Shown: positions 37,402 to 48,150 of the stretch, piece by piece | Layout of the letters: every line of letters begins with the position of its first letter | Position numbering within the stretch: the first letter of the stretch is position 1 | Origin: Achromobacter agilis | GTDB lineage: Bacteria > Pseudomonadota > Gammaproteobacteria > Burkholderiales > Burkholderiaceae_B | Assembly: GCF_900496965.1 (NCBI RefSeq) | Contig: NZ_UFQB01000004.1 | Location: forward strand, 305,680-369,679 | Direction: 5' to 3' | DNA: 64,000 bases | The notes under the pieces: generated by a model | Database searches by the model: none | What the model saw: only the letters and a program-made list of their open reading frames with translations | What the model was told of the DNA's origin: nothing | Made by a program: the position numbers and the translations under genes

Positions 37402-38325
37402 TCAGGCCAGCTTCCACTCGTGGCGGAACGCCTGCGGCGCCTCCGCCTGCGATTCATAGGTGATCAGTTCCCAGGCATCGCGCTGCTCCAGCAGCGCGCG
37501 GGCCAGCTGGTTGTTCAGGCCATGGCCTGACTTGCACGCGACATAGCGCGCCACCAGGGGCTTGCCCAGCAGGTACAGGTCGCCGATGGCGTCCAGGATC
37601 TTGTGCTTGACGAATTCATCGTCGTAGCGCAGCCCGTCGCTGTTGAGCACGCGGTACTCGTCCATGACGATGGCGTTGTCGAGGCTGCCGCCGCGGGCCA
37701 GGCCCATCGAGCGCAGGGCCTCGACTTCGTTCACGAAGCCGAAGGTGCGCGCGCGGGCGATCTCGCGCACGTACGAATGCGTGGCGAAATCGATCTCGGC
37801 GAAATTGGCCGTGGAATCGATCGCGGGATGCCGGAAGTCGATGGAAAACGCCAGCGCGAAACCTTCATGCGGCTCCAGGCGGGCCCATTTTTCGTTGCGG
37901 CCCTCGCCTTCGCGCACTTCCACGGGCTTCAGCACGCGGATGAATTGCTTGGGTGCGTTCTGTTCGACGATGCCCGCCGAGCGCAGCAGGTAGACGAACG
38001 TCGCCGCGCTGCCGTCCATGATCGGGACTTCTTCCGCCGTCAGGTCGATATGCAGGTTGTCGATACCCAGGCCGGCCAACGCCGACATGAGGTGTTCGAC
38101 CGTGGACACGCGGACATTGCCCTGCTGCAGCACGGATGCCATGCGCGTGTCGCCCACGCCGGCCGCCTGGGCAGGCAGGTCCACGACCTGAGGCAGATCG
38201 ACGCGGTGGAAAACGATCCCCGTGTTGGGTTGTGCCGGGCGCAAGGTGAGCTCGACCCGCCGTCCGGAGTGGACGCCGACGCCTGTCGTGCGGACGAGAT
38301 TCTGGATACTGCGCTGTCGGAACAT
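37402..38325 (-). CDS. lpxC: UDP-3-O-acyl-N-acetylglucosamine deacetylase LpxC
   Basis: A 307-residue Zn enzyme, the committed step of lipid A synthesis. His78 in [10 protein letters not shown] and the His/Asp of [14 protein letters not shown] near 237 are the Zn ligands, and the substrate-tunnel block FRHPAIDS is present. The start at 38325 ([11 protein letters not shown]) matches the family. It follows ftsZ after 241 bases that contain a strong hairpin, a -10-like box and a 5'-leader stem, so lpxC is probably transcribed mainly from its own promoter. Confidence 0.97.
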   Translation of the reverse strand: MFRQRSIQNLVRTTGVGVHSGRRVELTLRPAQPNTGIVFHRVDLPQVVDLPAQAAGVGDTRMASVLQQGNVRVSTVEHLMSALAGLGIDNLHIDLTAEEVPIMDGSAATFVYLLRSAGIVEQNAPKQFIRVLKPVEVREGEGRNEKWARLEPHEGFALAFSIDFRHPAIDSTANFAEIDFATHSYVREIARARTFGFVNEVEALRSMGLARGGSLDNAIVMDEYRVLNSDGLRYDDEFVKHKILDAIGDLYLLGKPLVARYVACKSGHGLNNQLARALLEQRDAWELITYESQAEAPQAFRHEWKLA

Positions 38326-38351
38326 GAGACTTGGGTGATTTGAGCCAGGAA

Positions 38352-38397
38352 GCCGGCAAGATAGACAATAGATTGCCGGCGTAACTGACGTATTGTA
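38352..38397 (-). promoter_or_regulatory. lpxC promoter box and 5'-leader hairpin
   Basis: On the minus strand TACAAT (38397-38392) is a good -10 box, with no clear -35. An expected start near 38385 would place a perfect 8-bp stem, GCCGGCAA with TTGCCGGC (38380-38373, 38359-38352) and a 13-base loop, almost at the mRNA 5' end, 26 bases before the lpxC ATG. Confidence 0.5.
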
Positions 38398-38491
38398 ACG
38401 CTGTCCGATCCTTGACGCCATCAAGCGTCCGGACCGACCGATACCTCCGCCCCCTATTTATACCGTGCAAGGGAAACACGGACCGCTCCGC

Positions 38492-38525
38492 CTCCGGCTC
38501 GCCCGAGGGGACAGGCGAGCCGGAG
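38492..38525. other. perfect 12-bp stem-loop between ftsZ and lpxC, no T-tract
   Basis: CTCCGGCTCGCC (38492-38503) pairs with GGCGAGCCGGAG (38514-38525) around a 10-base loop, 41 bases after the ftsZ stop. Neither strand has a T-run after it. It may pause or attenuate transcription or protect the ftsZ mRNA 3' end. Confidence 0.55.
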
Positions 38526-38566
38526 ATGAGGGAGTGCGTTTTAGAGCCTGTGATCGGCTCTTTGGT

Positions 38567-39748
38567 TCAATCCGCCTGCTTGCGCAGGAATGCCGGGATG
38601 TCGAAGTGATCCATGCCCGAGCTTTCCAGCGCGCGCACCTGGGCGGAAGCCTGGCTGCGCGGGTTGCGCATGACCGAGGGCATGTCCAGGTTGCGGTAAT
38701 CGCCTTGACCGGCCGGCATCGTGCCCATGGGCATGTTGTCGGTACCGGTGCGCAGCACTTCAGCGGTGTTCTGCACCAACTGCGGACGCGATTGTGCGCG
38801 GCCCAGGCCGGTTGCAACCACGGTCACGCGCAGGTTTTCACCCATGGACTCGTCGTAGGCGGTGCCGAAGATCACGGTAGCGTCGTCCGAAGCGTAGCTG
38901 CGGATCGTTTCCATGATTTCGCGCGTTTCGCGCATCTTCAGCGAGCGGCTGGCGGTGATGTTGACCAGCACGCCGCGAGCGCCGTTCAGGTCCACGCCTT
39001 CCAGCAGCGGGCAAGCGATGGCGTGCTCGGCGGCCACGCGGGCGCGGTCCGCGCCGGAAGCCGATGCCGTGCCCATCATGGCCTGGCCTTGCTCGCCCAT
39101 GATCGTCTTGACGTCTTCGAAGTCGACGTTGACGTTACCTTCGACGTTGATGATTTCGGCGATACCCGCGCAGGCGTTGTGCAGGATGTCGTCGGCGGAA
39201 CGGAAGCAGTCTTCCTGCGTCGCGTCTTCGTCCATCAGTTCATAGAGGTTCTCGTTGAGCACCACGATGAGCGAATGCACGTGCTTGGCCAATTCCGAGA
39301 TACCGTCCTCGGCCATCTTCAGGCGCTTGTTGCCTTCGAAGGTGAACGGCTTGGTGACCACGCCCACGGTCAGAATGCCCAGCTCCTTCGCCACTTCGGC
39401 CACGACCGGACCCGCGCCGGTGCCGGTGCCGCCGCCCATGCCGGCGGTGATGAAGACCATGTGCGCGCCGTTCAGGGCGGCACGGATCTCCTCGCGCGCG
39501 GTTTCGGCCGACGCACGTCCCTGCTCGGGCTTGGCGCCCGCGCCCAGGCCGGTGCGGCCCAGACGGATCTGCACCGGGGCGTTGGTCGCCGCCAGTGCCT
39601 GCGCATCGGTGTTGGCGCAGATGAAATCCACGCCGTTCACGCCGCTGCGAATCATGTGCGCAACGGCATTGCCGCCCGCACCGCCCACACCAACGACCTT
39701 AATTACGGTCCCTTTGGTGGTGTTCTCAAGCATCTCAAAGTTCATCAT
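38567..39748 (-). CDS. ftsZ: cell division protein FtsZ
   Basis: A 393-residue tubulin-like GTPase that forms the Z ring. The GTP loop GGGTGTG is at 105-111 and the T7-loop region follows. The C-terminal conserved tail MDHFDIPAFLRKQAD binds FtsA and other partners. AGGGAG stands 5 bases before the first of two adjacent ATGs. It follows ftsA after 188 bases, which contain a 12-bp palindrome close to the start, so independent regulation is possible. Confidence 0.98.
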   Translation of the reverse strand: MMNFEMLENTTKGTVIKVVGVGGAGGNAVAHMIRSGVNGVDFICANTDAQALAATNAPVQIRLGRTGLGAGAKPEQGRASAETAREEIRAALNGAHMVFITAGMGGGTGTGAGPVVAEVAKELGILTVGVVTKPFTFEGNKRLKMAEDGISELAKHVHSLIVVLNENLYELMDEDATQEDCFRSADDILHNACAGIAEIINVEGNVNVDFEDVKTIMGEQGQAMMGTASASGADRARVAAEHAIACPLLEGVDLNGARGVLVNITASRSLKMRETREIMETIRSYASDDATVIFGTAYDESMGENLRVTVVATGLGRAQSRPQLVQNTAEVLRTGTDNMPMGTMPAGQGDYRNLDMPSVMRNPRSQASAQVRALESSGMDHFDIPAFLRKQAD

Positions 39749-39768
39749 GATGACTCCCTCACAAGTCC

Positions 39769-39780
39769 GATTTGCAAATC
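39769..39780. promoter_or_regulatory. 12-bp palindrome just upstream of ftsZ
   Basis: GATTTGCAAATC is a perfect palindrome 21 bases before the ftsZ start. It lies in an AT-rich stretch of the ftsA-ftsZ gap, where a promoter would be expected. The binding factor is unknown. Confidence 0.35.
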
Positions 39781-39936
39781 ACAAAATTCCCCAACAACCT
39801 ATTTTTTGTGAATCGCCTCAAACACGTCGCCGGCAAGGCCCGCAACGGGTTTGAAGCGCCTCCCCTCTTCTGGCCCGGCCTGCGATACCGCCAGCCGACC
39901 GGACCAAGGAGCAGGCCCCAACCTGCCCCCCTCTAC

Positions 39937-41163
39937 CTAATTCATGAACCATTCCTTCATGCGCGCCAGCAGGGTTTTGAAGTTGCCGGTCTGAGCGGCG
40001 ACCTTGCGGCCGCGCACCCTCTGCATCCGCGCTTCCTGCAGCAGGCCCATTACCGTCGAGAAGCGCGGATTGCGCATCACGTCGGCCAGGCTGCCTTCGT
40101 ATTCAGGCACCGCCACGCGCACCGGCTTGAGGAACACGTCCTCGGCCAGTTCGATCATGCCGGGCAATTGCGCCGAACCGCCGGTCAGGACCACGCCGGA
40201 AGCCAGCAGATCCTCGTAGCCGGAGTCGCGCACGACCTGCTGCACCAGCGTGAACAGTTCCTCTACGCGCGGCTCGATCACGGCGCCCAGCGCCTGGCGC
40301 TTGACCTGGCGCGGACCGCGGTCGCCGAGGCCCGGGACCTCCACGGATTCATCCGGGCTGGCCAGAACCTGCTTGGCCACGCCGTAGCGCAGCTTGATTT
40401 CTTCGGCATCGGGCGTGGGCGTGCGCAGCATCGCCGCGATGTCGTTGGTGATCTGGTCGCCGGCGATGGGCAGCACGGCGGTGTGGCGGATCGCGCCGCC
40501 AGTGAAGATCGCCACGTCGGTGGTGCCGCCGCCAATGTCGACCAGCACGACGCCCAGCTCTTTTTCGTCGGCGGTCAGCACGGCGAGGCTGGAGGCCAGC
40601 GGCTGCAGGATCAGGTCCTGCACTTCGAGCCCGCAGCGGCGCACGCACTTCACGATGTTCTGGGCGGCGCTGACCGCCCCGGTCACGATGTGCACGCGCA
40701 CTTCCAGGCGCAGGCCGCTCATGCCGATCGGCTCGCGGATGTCTTCCTGGCCGTCGACGATGAACTCCTGCGTCAGCACGTGCAGCACCTGCTGGTCGGT
40801 CGGGATGTTCACCGCCTTGGCGGTCTCGATGACGCGGGCAACGTCGGTGGCGGTGACTTCCTTGTCCTTCACGGCGACCATGCCGCTGGAATTGAAGCTG
40901 CGGATATGGCTGCCGGCAATGCCGGTGTAGACGTCGCGAATCTTGCAATCTGCCATCAGCTCGGCTTCTTCAAGCGCGCGCTGAATGGAATTCACAGTGG
41001 TCTCGATATTGACGACCACGCCCTTGCGCATGCCGCGCGATTCATGCTGGCCGAGGCCCAGCACTTCGAATCGCCCTTCAGGCAAAATTTCAGCCACCAC
41101 AGCCACCACCTTGCTGGTGCCGATATCGAGGGCGACGATAAGGTCCTTGATGTCACGGGTCAT
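39937..41163 (-). CDS. ftsA: cell division protein FtsA
   Basis: A 408-residue actin-like protein that anchors FtsZ to the membrane. ALDIGTSKVVAVVAE (residues 9-23) is the first phosphate-binding motif, VDIGGGTTDVAIF the second, and GVVLTGGSAQLPG the adenosine motif. The C-terminal ~15 residues (LLARMKEWFMN) form the amphipathic membrane helix. The start MTRDIKDLIV at 41163 gives normal family length. It follows ftsQ after 4 bases. Confidence 0.97.
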   Translation of the reverse strand: MTRDIKDLIVALDIGTSKVVAVVAEILPEGRFEVLGLGQHESRGMRKGVVVNIETTVNSIQRALEEAELMADCKIRDVYTGIAGSHIRSFNSSGMVAVKDKEVTATDVARVIETAKAVNIPTDQQVLHVLTQEFIVDGQEDIREPIGMSGLRLEVRVHIVTGAVSAAQNIVKCVRRCGLEVQDLILQPLASSLAVLTADEKELGVVLVDIGGGTTDVAIFTGGAIRHTAVLPIAGDQITNDIAAMLRTPTPDAEEIKLRYGVAKQVLASPDESVEVPGLGDRGPRQVKRQALGAVIEPRVEELFTLVQQVVRDSGYEDLLASGVVLTGGSAQLPGMIELAEDVFLKPVRVAVPEYEGSLADVMRNPRFSTVMGLLQEARMQRVRGRKVAAQTGNFKTLLARMKEWFMN

Positions 41164-41167
41164 GGCG

Positions 41168-41992
41168 TTAGCGTTTCTTGGGAGGTTTCGGTGTGGATTT
41201 GGTTTTGGTTTCCGACGCTGGCAACGGAGCCAGCGCCAGGGCGAAACCATTCGGATAGCGCAGGTCGGCCTGCGTCACGGTGCGCCCTTCCAGGCGCCCC
41301 GCCACGGCGGGCCACGCCTGCACAAAGCGTTGAATACGGGCCGCGAACGGCAATGCGCCCGGCAAGCCATGCGGGTCGGGTGCATCGGCGCCCGGATCGC
41401 GTCCCAGGTCCAGCGACATGCCGTTGGACAGCACGACGCGCCAGGCATAGCGCGGGCTCAGTTCCAGCTGCTTGACGTGCATATCCAGCGGCGCGAACCA
41501 GCGTGCCAGCTCGGCATAGCGCTGCACGACCAGCGACTCGGTGCCCTCGGGGCCGAAGAACTGCGGCAGCACGGTCTCGTCGTCCACCTCGCCCGTGTTG
41601 GCCGTGAACGCTTCGCCCCAGGTGTTGATCATCTGGTTTTCGTTCCACAGCGCCAGGGGCTGCTGCTCCTCGATCCGCACGCGCAGCACGTTCGGCCAGA
41701 TCCGCCGTACCGTGGCATGCCGGACCCAGGGAACCGATTCGAAAATCTCGCGCGCGTCGTCCAGGTCCACCGTGAAGAAGTTGCCCTTGAAACGGCCGGC
41801 GATCGCCGATCGCACAGCCCCCGTCGACACGTAGTGCAGCTCGGTGTCCGGCATCGATTCCAGCTCGATGGCCGAGAGCGTGAAGAACGGGCGTTGCGCT
41901 ACCCACACCACGCCCGCGATGAGCATGGCGCAAACCGCCAGCACGGCCAGCGTGTTGGCGATCAGGTTGGTAGTGCGAGCGTCGTTCCACAC
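41168..41992 (-). CDS. ftsQ: cell division protein FtsQ
   Basis: A 274-residue bitopic inner-membrane protein. One helix (about 10-32, LIANTLAVLAVCAMLIAGVVW) is followed by a periplasmic POTRA-like domain (PFFTLSAIELES...) and the FtsQ beta domain. The C-terminal ~20 residues are Lys/Pro-rich. It links early and late divisome proteins through FtsB and FtsL. It starts 12 bases after ddl and ends 4 bases before ftsA. Confidence 0.95.
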   Translation of the reverse strand: MWNDARTTNLIANTLAVLAVCAMLIAGVVWVAQRPFFTLSAIELESMPDTELHYVSTGAVRSAIAGRFKGNFFTVDLDDAREIFESVPWVRHATVRRIWPNVLRVRIEEQQPLALWNENQMINTWGEAFTANTGEVDDETVLPQFFGPEGTESLVVQRYAELARWFAPLDMHVKQLELSPRYAWRVVLSNGMSLDLGRDPGADAPDPHGLPGALPFAARIQRFVQAWPAVAGRLEGRTVTQADLRYPNGFALALAPLPASETKTKSTPKPPKKR

Positions 41993-42004
41993 AGATTATC
42001 CAGG

Positions 42005-42955
42005 TCAAGCGTTGCGGGCGGGGCTGTGCACTTTGCACGCAGCCTCGGACAAAATCGCCACGCACAGATCGGCATAGCTGATTCCCACCGCCTTGGCGGC
42101 CATGGGAACGAGAGAATGGCTGGTCATGCCAGGCGAGGTATTCATTTCAAGCAGCCACGGCCGGTTGTCCTGGTCAAGGATGAAATCCGCGCGGCCCCAA
42201 CCTTCGCAGCCCAGCACCTGGTATGCCTTGACGGCGATCGCCGCCACTTCCTCCGCCACGTCGGCAGGCAGGGTGGCCGGGCAGAAGTACTGCGTATCGT
42301 CGGAGAAATACTTGTGTTCGTAGTCGTAGTTGCCGCCGGGCGCGGCGATCTCGATCACGGGCAGCGCGCGCGCAGCCCTGCCGGAGCCCAGCACCGCCAC
42401 GGTCAGCTCACGGCCGGAGATGAACTGCTCGGCCAGCACTTCGCTGTCGAAGCGCGCGGCCGCGGCATAGGCTTCCTTCATGTCGGAATAGCCCACTACC
42501 TTGGTGATGCCGACGGTCGACCCCTCGTGCGGCGGCTTGATGATCAGCGGCAGGCTCAGGCGGTCCGGCACCAGGCGCAGCTCGGTGTCCGCGTCCAACA
42601 CTTCGAACTCAGGCGTGGGCAGGCCGTGCTGCAGCCACACGCGCTTGGTCATGGTCTTGTCCATGGCGAGCGCGGAGGCCAGCGGGCCGCTACCGGTGTA
42701 GGGAATGCCCAGCAGCTCCAGCGCGCCCTGGATCGAGCCGTCCTCGCCGTAGCGGCCGTGCAGGGCGATGAACACGCGGTCGAACCCCTGCTCCGCCAGT
42801 TCGGACAGGCTGCGTTCGCCCGTGTCGAACAGGTGAGCGTCCACGCCAGCGCTGAGCAGCGCCTGGTGCACGCCCGCGCCCGACATCAGGGACACCTCGC
42901 GTTCGGCGGAGCGTCCGCCGTACAACACACCCACCTTGCCGAATTGCGTGCTCAT
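42005..42955 (-). CDS. ddl: D-alanine--D-alanine ligase
   Basis: A 316-residue ATP-grasp enzyme making the D-Ala-D-Ala dipeptide that MurF adds. [15 protein letters not shown] opens the N-terminal domain and [12 protein letters not shown] is a DdlB-type active-site block. [13 protein letters not shown] carries the C-terminal Mg2+ ligands. Its start overlaps the murC stop by 4 bases. Confidence 0.96.
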   Translation of the reverse strand: MSTQFGKVGVLYGGRSAEREVSLMSGAGVHQALLSAGVDAHLFDTGERSLSELAEQGFDRVFIALHGRYGEDGSIQGALELLGIPYTGSGPLASALAMDKTMTKRVWLQHGLPTPEFEVLDADTELRLVPDRLSLPLIIKPPHEGSTVGITKVVGYSDMKEAYAAAARFDSEVLAEQFISGRELTVAVLGSGRAARALPVIEIAAPGGNYDYEHKYFSDDTQYFCPATLPADVAEEVAAIAVKAYQVLGCEGWGRADFILDQDNRPWLLEMNTSPGMTSHSLVPMAAKAVGISYADLCVAILSEAACKVHSPARNA

Positions 42956-44358
42956 GCCAGCTCTCCTACTTGGGCGGGGACCTTGCTGATCGAACCCGCT
43001 CCCATAACAACCACGACGTCGCCATCACGCACAAAGTCCACCACCGCTTGCGGCAGTTCCGCCACATCTTCGACGAACACCGGCTCGACCTTGCCGGCCA
43101 CGCGCAGCGCGCGCGACAAGGCCCGGCCGTCCGCGGCCACCAGCGGCGGCTCGCCCGCGGCGTACACCTCGGTCAGCAGCACGGCATCCGCCGTGCCCAG
43201 CACGCGCACGAAATCCTCGAAGCAATCCCGCGTCCGCGTATAGCGGTGCGGCTGGAACGCCAGCACGATGCGGCGCTCGGGCCAGGCGCCGCGGGCCGCG
43301 GCCAGCGTGGCTGCCATTTCCACCGGGTGATGGCCGTAGTCGTCGATCACCGTGAACGTGCCGCCGCCGTGGCTGGCGGGCACCGGAAACTCGCCGGTCT
43401 GGGTAAAGCGGCGGCCCACGCCCTTGAACGAAGCCAGCGCTTCGCGGATCGCGTCGTCGGATACGCCCAGCTCGGTCGCCACGGCGATGGCCGCGAGCGC
43501 GTTGCGCACGTTATGCAGGCCCGGCAGGTTCAGTTCGACTTCCAGCGGCGGCAACAGCGTATCCAGATGGGTGCGCTGCACATTGAAGCGCATGCTTGTG
43601 CCGGCCGGCTGCACTTCGTAAGCGCGCACCTGTGCCTCGGGGTTGAGCCCGTAAGTGGTGATCGGCCGGGACACGAAGGGCATGATCTCCCGCACGTTCG
43701 CATCGTCCAGGCAGAGCACGGCGCTGCCGTAGAACGGCAGGCGCTGCGTGAATTCGATGAAGGCGCTCTTCAGCCGCGCCACGTCGTGCCCGTAGGTATC
43801 CATGTGATCGGCATCGATGTTGGTCACGATGGCCATCACGGGCAGCAGATTCAGGAACGAGGCATCCGATTCGTCGGCCTCGACCACGATGTAGTCGCCC
43901 TGCCCCAGCCGCGCATTGGCGCCGGCGGAGTTCAGGCGGCCGCCGATCACGAAAGTCGGGTCGAGGTCGCCAGCGGCAAGCACGCTGGCCACCAGGCTGG
44001 TCGTGGTCGTCTTGCCATGGGTTCCGGCAACGGCGATGCCGCGCTTCAGGCGCATCAGCTCGGCCAGCATGATGGCACGCGGCACGACGGGGATGCGGGC
44101 CGAACGGGCCGCGATCACTTCGGGGTTGTCGCCCGCTACCGCGGTGGACGTCACGATGGCGCCAGCGCCGGTCACGTTGCTGGCCACATGGCCGATGGCG
44201 ATTTTGACGCCCAGGGCCGCCAGGCGGCGCGTCACGGCCGACTCGTTCAGATCGGAACCGCTGATCGTGTAGCCCAGGTTGAGCAGCACTTCGGCAATGC
44301 CGCTCATGCCCGAGCCGCCGATGCCTACGAAATGAATGTGTTGAATTCTGTGTTTCAT
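42952..44358 (-). CDS. murC: UDP-N-acetylmuramate--L-alanine ligase MurC
   Basis: A 468-residue Mur ligase that adds L-Ala to UDP-MurNAc. The N-terminal Rossmann domain starts [16 protein letters not shown], and the ATP loop is [12 protein letters not shown] near residue 110. The central and C-terminal domains are of normal length, with DDYGHHP. The start overlaps the murG stop by 4 bases and its stop overlaps the ddl start by 4. Confidence 0.97.
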   Translation of the reverse strand: MKHRIQHIHFVGIGGSGMSGIAEVLLNLGYTISGSDLNESAVTRRLAALGVKIAIGHVASNVTGAGAIVTSTAVAGDNPEVIAARSARIPVVPRAIMLAELMRLKRGIAVAGTHGKTTTTSLVASVLAAGDLDPTFVIGGRLNSAGANARLGQGDYIVVEADESDASFLNLLPVMAIVTNIDADHMDTYGHDVARLKSAFIEFTQRLPFYGSAVLCLDDANVREIMPFVSRPITTYGLNPEAQVRAYEVQPAGTSMRFNVQRTHLDTLLPPLEVELNLPGLHNVRNALAAIAVATELGVSDDAIREALASFKGVGRRFTQTGEFPVPASHGGGTFTVIDDYGHHPVEMAATLAAARGAWPERRIVLAFQPHRYTRTRDCFEDFVRVLGTADAVLLTEVYAAGEPPLVAADGRALSRALRVAGKVEPVFVEDVAELPQAVVDFVRDGDVVVVMGAGSISKVPAQVGELA

Positions 44359-45431
44359 GATGAACGCCCCGCTGCTTGTTCACAGGCGTCGGCGATATGG
44401 GCCGCCGCGTCGGGCTGCGCATGCGCGCGGGCCCGTTCTGCGACGGCTTGCAGTTCTTGTCGGGAGCGCTGGCCCAGCCACTGCGCCAGCCACTCGGGCG
44501 TCAAGGCGGTCTGCGGCTGCAGCCAGGCGGCCTGCGCGTCGCTCAGGAAGCGGGCGTTGGCGGTCTGGTGGTCATCGATGGCATGCGGGAACGGCACGAA
44601 CAGCGCCGCAACGCCCGCCGCCGCCACTTCGGACACCGTCATGGCGCCCGCGCGGCAGATCAGCAGGTCGGCATCGCCCAGGGCGCCCGCCATGTCATCG
44701 ATAAACGCGCGGCAGTCGGCTTCCACACCCGCCTGGGCGTAGGCCTGCTGCAACGCGGGCAAATGCTGTTCGCCGGCCTGATGGACGATCTCGGGCCGGC
44801 CTTCGCGCGGCAGGCGCGCCAGCGCCTGCGGAACCGTGGTATTCAGCGCCTGGGCGCCCAGGCTGCCGCCCACGACCAGCACGCGCAGCGCGCCGCTGCG
44901 GCCGGCATAGCGTTCGGCCGGATCGGGCAGCGCGCACATGTCGGCGCGGACCGGGTTGCCCATCGCCTCGCCCTTGGGCAGCACGCCGGGGAACCCGCTG
45001 AGCACGCGGCGCGCCATCCGGGCCAGCCATTTGTTCGCAGTGCCTGCCACGGCATTCTGTTCGTGGACGACCAGCGGCGTGCCGCGCAGCGCCGCGACCA
45101 CACCGCCCGGGAAGGCCACGTAGCCGCCCATGCCCAGCACCACGTCCGGGCGCACGTCGGCCAGGCGCGACCAGGCCTGCGCGAACGCGCGCAGCAGCAG
45201 GAACGGCAGCTTCAGGAGCGCCGATGCGCCCTTGCCGCGCACGCCCTGGAAACGCAGCGGCACCAGCTCGATGCCGCGAGGCGGCACCAGCCGGCCTTCC
45301 ATCTTTTCGGGATTGCCCAGCCACAGCACGCGCCAGCCGCGCTCGCGCAGGACGTCTGCCACGGCCAGGCCGGGCATGATGTGCCCGCCGGTGCCGCCGG
45401 CCATGATCAGGATGGTGCGAGCGGCCGTCAT
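44355..45431 (-). CDS. murG: lipid II synthase MurG
   Basis: A 358-residue GT-B glycosyltransferase that adds GlcNAc to lipid I on the inner membrane surface. The GGTGGH loop at 12-17, MGGYVAFPG and HEQNAVAG blocks and [11 protein letters not shown] near 265 are diagnostic. The start ATG at 45431 overlaps the ftsW stop in an ATGA arrangement. A longer in-frame extension upstream is only the antisense-free shadow of ftsW and was rejected. Confidence 0.97.
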   Translation of the reverse strand: MTAARTILIMAGGTGGHIMPGLAVADVLRERGWRVLWLGNPEKMEGRLVPPRGIELVPLRFQGVRGKGASALLKLPFLLLRAFAQAWSRLADVRPDVVLGMGGYVAFPGGVVAALRGTPLVVHEQNAVAGTANKWLARMARRVLSGFPGVLPKGEAMGNPVRADMCALPDPAERYAGRSGALRVLVVGGSLGAQALNTTVPQALARLPREGRPEIVHQAGEQHLPALQQAYAQAGVEADCRAFIDDMAGALGDADLLICRAGAMTVSEVAAAGVAALFVPFPHAIDDHQTANARFLSDAQAAWLQPQTALTPEWLAQWLGQRSRQELQAVAERARAHAQPDAAAHIADACEQAAGRSS

Positions 45432-46621
45432 ACCCGCCCCCCGCGCATCATGATGCGGTTTTCCACGTCGACCCGGATCAACATGGCCAGCGCGCACAGA
45501 TTCATCACCACGCCCGAACCGCCGTAGCTCATCAACGGCAGGGTCAGGCCCTTGGTGGGCAGCAGGCCCAGGCAGACGCCCATATTGATGAAGGCCTGCA
45601 CGCCGAACCACATGGCCACGCCGTTCGCCACCAGGCCCGCGAATGTGCGTTCCATGGCGATGGCCTGCCGGCCGATATCGAAACCGCGATAGACGATGAT
45701 GGCAAACAGGGTGATGACCAGCATCACGCCGGCAAAGCCCAATTCCTCGCCCACCACGGCCATCAGGAAGTCGGTATGCGCCTCGGGCAGGTAATGCAGC
45801 TTTTCGACGCTGGCGCCCAGGCCCACACCCAGCCATTCCCCGCGGCCCAGCGCGATCAGCGAATGCGACAGCTGATAGGCGCTGCCGTAGGCGTTGTCTT
45901 CGTTCCAGGGATCCAGGTAGGCGAACAGGCGCGCGCGGCGCCACGGCGACAGCCAGATGAGCATCAGGAAGGTGCTGACCAGCACCGCCAGCAGGCTGCT
46001 GAAGTACTTGCCGTTGATGCCGCCCAGGAACAGGATGCCGATGGCGATCGCCACGATCACCATGAAGGCGCCCAAGTCGGGCTCCAGCAACAGCAGCATG
46101 CCCACGCCGGCCAGCGCGACGGCCATGGGCAGAAAACCCCGGGCGAATGCCTGCATGTGCTCTTGTTTGCGCACCGTGTAGTCGGCGGCGTAGAGCAGCG
46201 CGGCCAGCTTCATCAGCTCGGAAGGCTGGAAATTGAGCGGCCCCAGCGGAATCCAACGGTGCGCGCCATTCACCTCGCGGCCGATGCCGGGGATCAGCAC
46301 GGCCACCAGCAATACGATCGCCAGCACGAACATCGGCACCGCCATGCGCTGCCAGACGCGGATGGGGATCGCCAGCACCACGGCCGCGCCGACCAGGCCG
46401 GCGCTGACGAACAGCCCATGGCGGATGACGAAATAGTAGCGCCCATATGACGCATAGCGCGGGCCGTCGGCGAGCGCGATCGATGCCGAATACACCATCA
46501 GCAGGCCGAGCAGCAGCAACGTCGACGCCGCGATGACCAGCGGCAGATCGAAGTTGCGCATGCGGGTACGGCCGGGCCGTACGGCGTTGACGCTGGCGGT
46601 GAGATCGGCGATCAGGCTCAT
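45428..46621 (-). CDS. ftsW: SEDS-family septal glycosyltransferase FtsW
   Basis: A 397-residue polytopic membrane protein with about ten helices. It polymerises lipid II at the septum together with FtsI. Characteristic SEDS features are visible: the amphipathic [11 protein letters not shown] segment, [13 protein letters not shown] with the key Asp, and [11 protein letters not shown] at the end. Starts and stops overlap its neighbours murD and murG by 4 bases each. Confidence 0.96.
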   Translation of the reverse strand: MSLIADLTASVNAVRPGRTRMRNFDLPLVIAASTLLLLGLLMVYSASIALADGPRYASYGRYYFVIRHGLFVSAGLVGAAVVLAIPIRVWQRMAVPMFVLAIVLLVAVLIPGIGREVNGAHRWIPLGPLNFQPSELMKLAALLYAADYTVRKQEHMQAFARGFLPMAVALAGVGMLLLLEPDLGAFMVIVAIAIGILFLGGINGKYFSSLLAVLVSTFLMLIWLSPWRRARLFAYLDPWNEDNAYGSAYQLSHSLIALGRGEWLGVGLGASVEKLHYLPEAHTDFLMAVVGEELGFAGVMLVITLFAIIVYRGFDIGRQAIAMERTFAGLVANGVAMWFGVQAFINMGVCLGLLPTKGLTLPLMSYGGSGVVMNLCALAMLIRVDVENRIMMRGGRV

Positions 46622-48150
46622 GCCACCTCTCCTCGGTCGCGGGCCAAGTCTTCGACCTCATCCACGAACACCTGCCCGCGATGCGGATAGTTGCGGAACA
46701 TGTCCAGGCTGGCGCAAGCGGGCGACAGCAGCACGGCATCGCCGGGCTGCGCGAGCTCGGCCGCGCCGCGCACGGCGTCGCGCAGCGACTCGGCCGCCAC
46801 GCAATTCACGCCCGTCGAGGCCAGGACGCGCCCGATTTCGGGTCCGTCCACGCCAATCAGCATCACGGCGCGCGCATGGCGCGACACCACGGGGATCAGC
46901 GGCGAGAAGTCCTGACCCTTGCCCTGGCCGCCGGCGATCAGCACGACCGGCTGGCCCAGGCCTTCCAGCGCGGCCACGGTGGCGCCGACATTGGTGCCCT
47001 TGCTGTCGTTGATGTAATCCACGCCCCCGATCGTGCGGACGAATGCCGCGCGGTGCGGTTCGCCCGTGTACTCGCGCAACGCGCGCAGCATGGCGCCCCA
47101 GCCCAGGTCGAGGCAGCGGGCGAGCTGCAGGGCGGCCAGCGCGTTCAAGGCATTGTGGATGCCGCGGATGCGCAGGGCGTCCACCGGCATCAGGCGGCTC
47201 ATGCGGCCCTTGGCGCGCACGGGTTCAGGCGCATCCTTCTTGCGGCGCGGCGGCGGCGCGGGTTCGTCGAAGTCGTTCGGCTCGCCCGCGGTCAGCCACG
47301 CCACGCCCTGGCCCAGCTCCAGCCCCATGTCGCCGGCCAGTTCCGGTATGTCGCGGCCGAAACTGCGGACGTTCATGGCGTTCAGGGCCGGCACCATATC
47401 GACGGTGTACGGGTCGTCGCGGTTGACGATCGCCACTCGCGCCATTTTCAGCAGGCGCGCCTTGGCGGCGGCGTAGGCTTGCATGCCGCCATGCCAGTCC
47501 AGGTGATCCTGCGTGACGTTCAACACCACGGCCGCGTCGGCCATGAGCGAATGCGTCGTTTCCAGCTGGAAGCTCGACAGTTCCAGCACCCAGACCTGCG
47601 GCAGCGCATCGGCATCCAGCGCCGCCATCAGCGCGGCCAGCGCCGCGGGGCTGATGTTGCCCGCCGCCACGACCGACAGGCCACTGGCTTCGATCAGCTG
47701 CCGCGTCAGCGCGGTGACGGTGGTCTTGCCGTTGGTGCCCGTGACGGCCAGCAGACGCGGCCGGTATTCGCGCGTCTCGGCCAGTTCCGCCAGGGCGCGG
47801 GCAAACAGTTCGATTTCGCCGACGATCTCGATGCCGCGGGCTTCGGCCTCGCGCAGCAGGGTCGCGGCCGGAGCCTGCGCCGGCGCCAGCCCTGGGCTCA
47901 GCACCACCTGGTCCACGCCATCGAGCAACGCCGTATCGAAAGACTCGTCGCAGCCCAGGCGGTACTCCACTGCGCTTTGCGCCAGCGCTTCGCGCAGCGC
48001 GGCCAGCCCGCCCGGTTCGGCGCGCGTGTCGGCCACGCGCAAGCGGGCGCCCTGGCGGGCGCACCAGCTTGCGGCGGCCGCACCCGTCTCGCCCAATCCG
48101 AGGATCAGGACGAGCGGCGCGCCGGCACGGGAGGTTTCCATCGTATTCAT
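46618..48150 (-). CDS. murD: UDP-N-acetylmuramoyl-L-alanine--D-glutamate ligase MurD
   Basis: A 510-residue Mur ligase that adds D-Glu. [12 protein letters not shown] begins the Rossmann domain, [13 protein letters not shown] is the ATP loop near 137, and [10 protein letters not shown] is the family block of the C-terminal part. It is about 60-70 residues longer than E. coli MurD, partly because of a Pro/Lys-rich insert around residues 285-310 ([17 protein letters not shown]). It overlaps ftsW and mraY by 4 bases each. Confidence 0.96.
   Translation of the reverse strand: MNTMETSRAGAPLVLILGLGETGAAAASWCARQGARLRVADTRAEPGGLAALREALAQSAVEYRLGCDESFDTALLDGVDQVVLSPGLAPAQAPAATLLREAEARGIEIVGEIELFARALAELAETREYRPRLLAVTGTNGKTTVTALTRQLIEASGLSVVAAGNISPAALAALMAALDADALPQVWVLELSSFQLETTHSLMADAAVVLNVTQDHLDWHGGMQAYAAAKARLLKMARVAIVNRDDPYTVDMVPALNAMNVRSFGRDIPELAGDMGLELGQGVAWLTAGEPNDFDEPAPPPRRKKDAPEPVRAKGRMSRLMPVDALRIRGIHNALNALAALQLARCLDLGWGAMLRALREYTGEPHRAAFVRTIGGVDYINDSKGTNVGATVAALEGLGQPVVLIAGGQGKGQDFSPLIPVVSRHARAVMLIGVDGPEIGRVLASTGVNCVAAESLRDAVRGAAELAQPGDAVLLSPACASLDMFRNYPHRGQVFVDEVEDLARDRGEVA

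Noticed and set aside
44355..46739. A 794-codon frame extending murG upstream
   Set aside because: The extra part lies in another frame of ftsW and murD. The murG start at 45431, overlapping the ftsW stop, gives exact family length.
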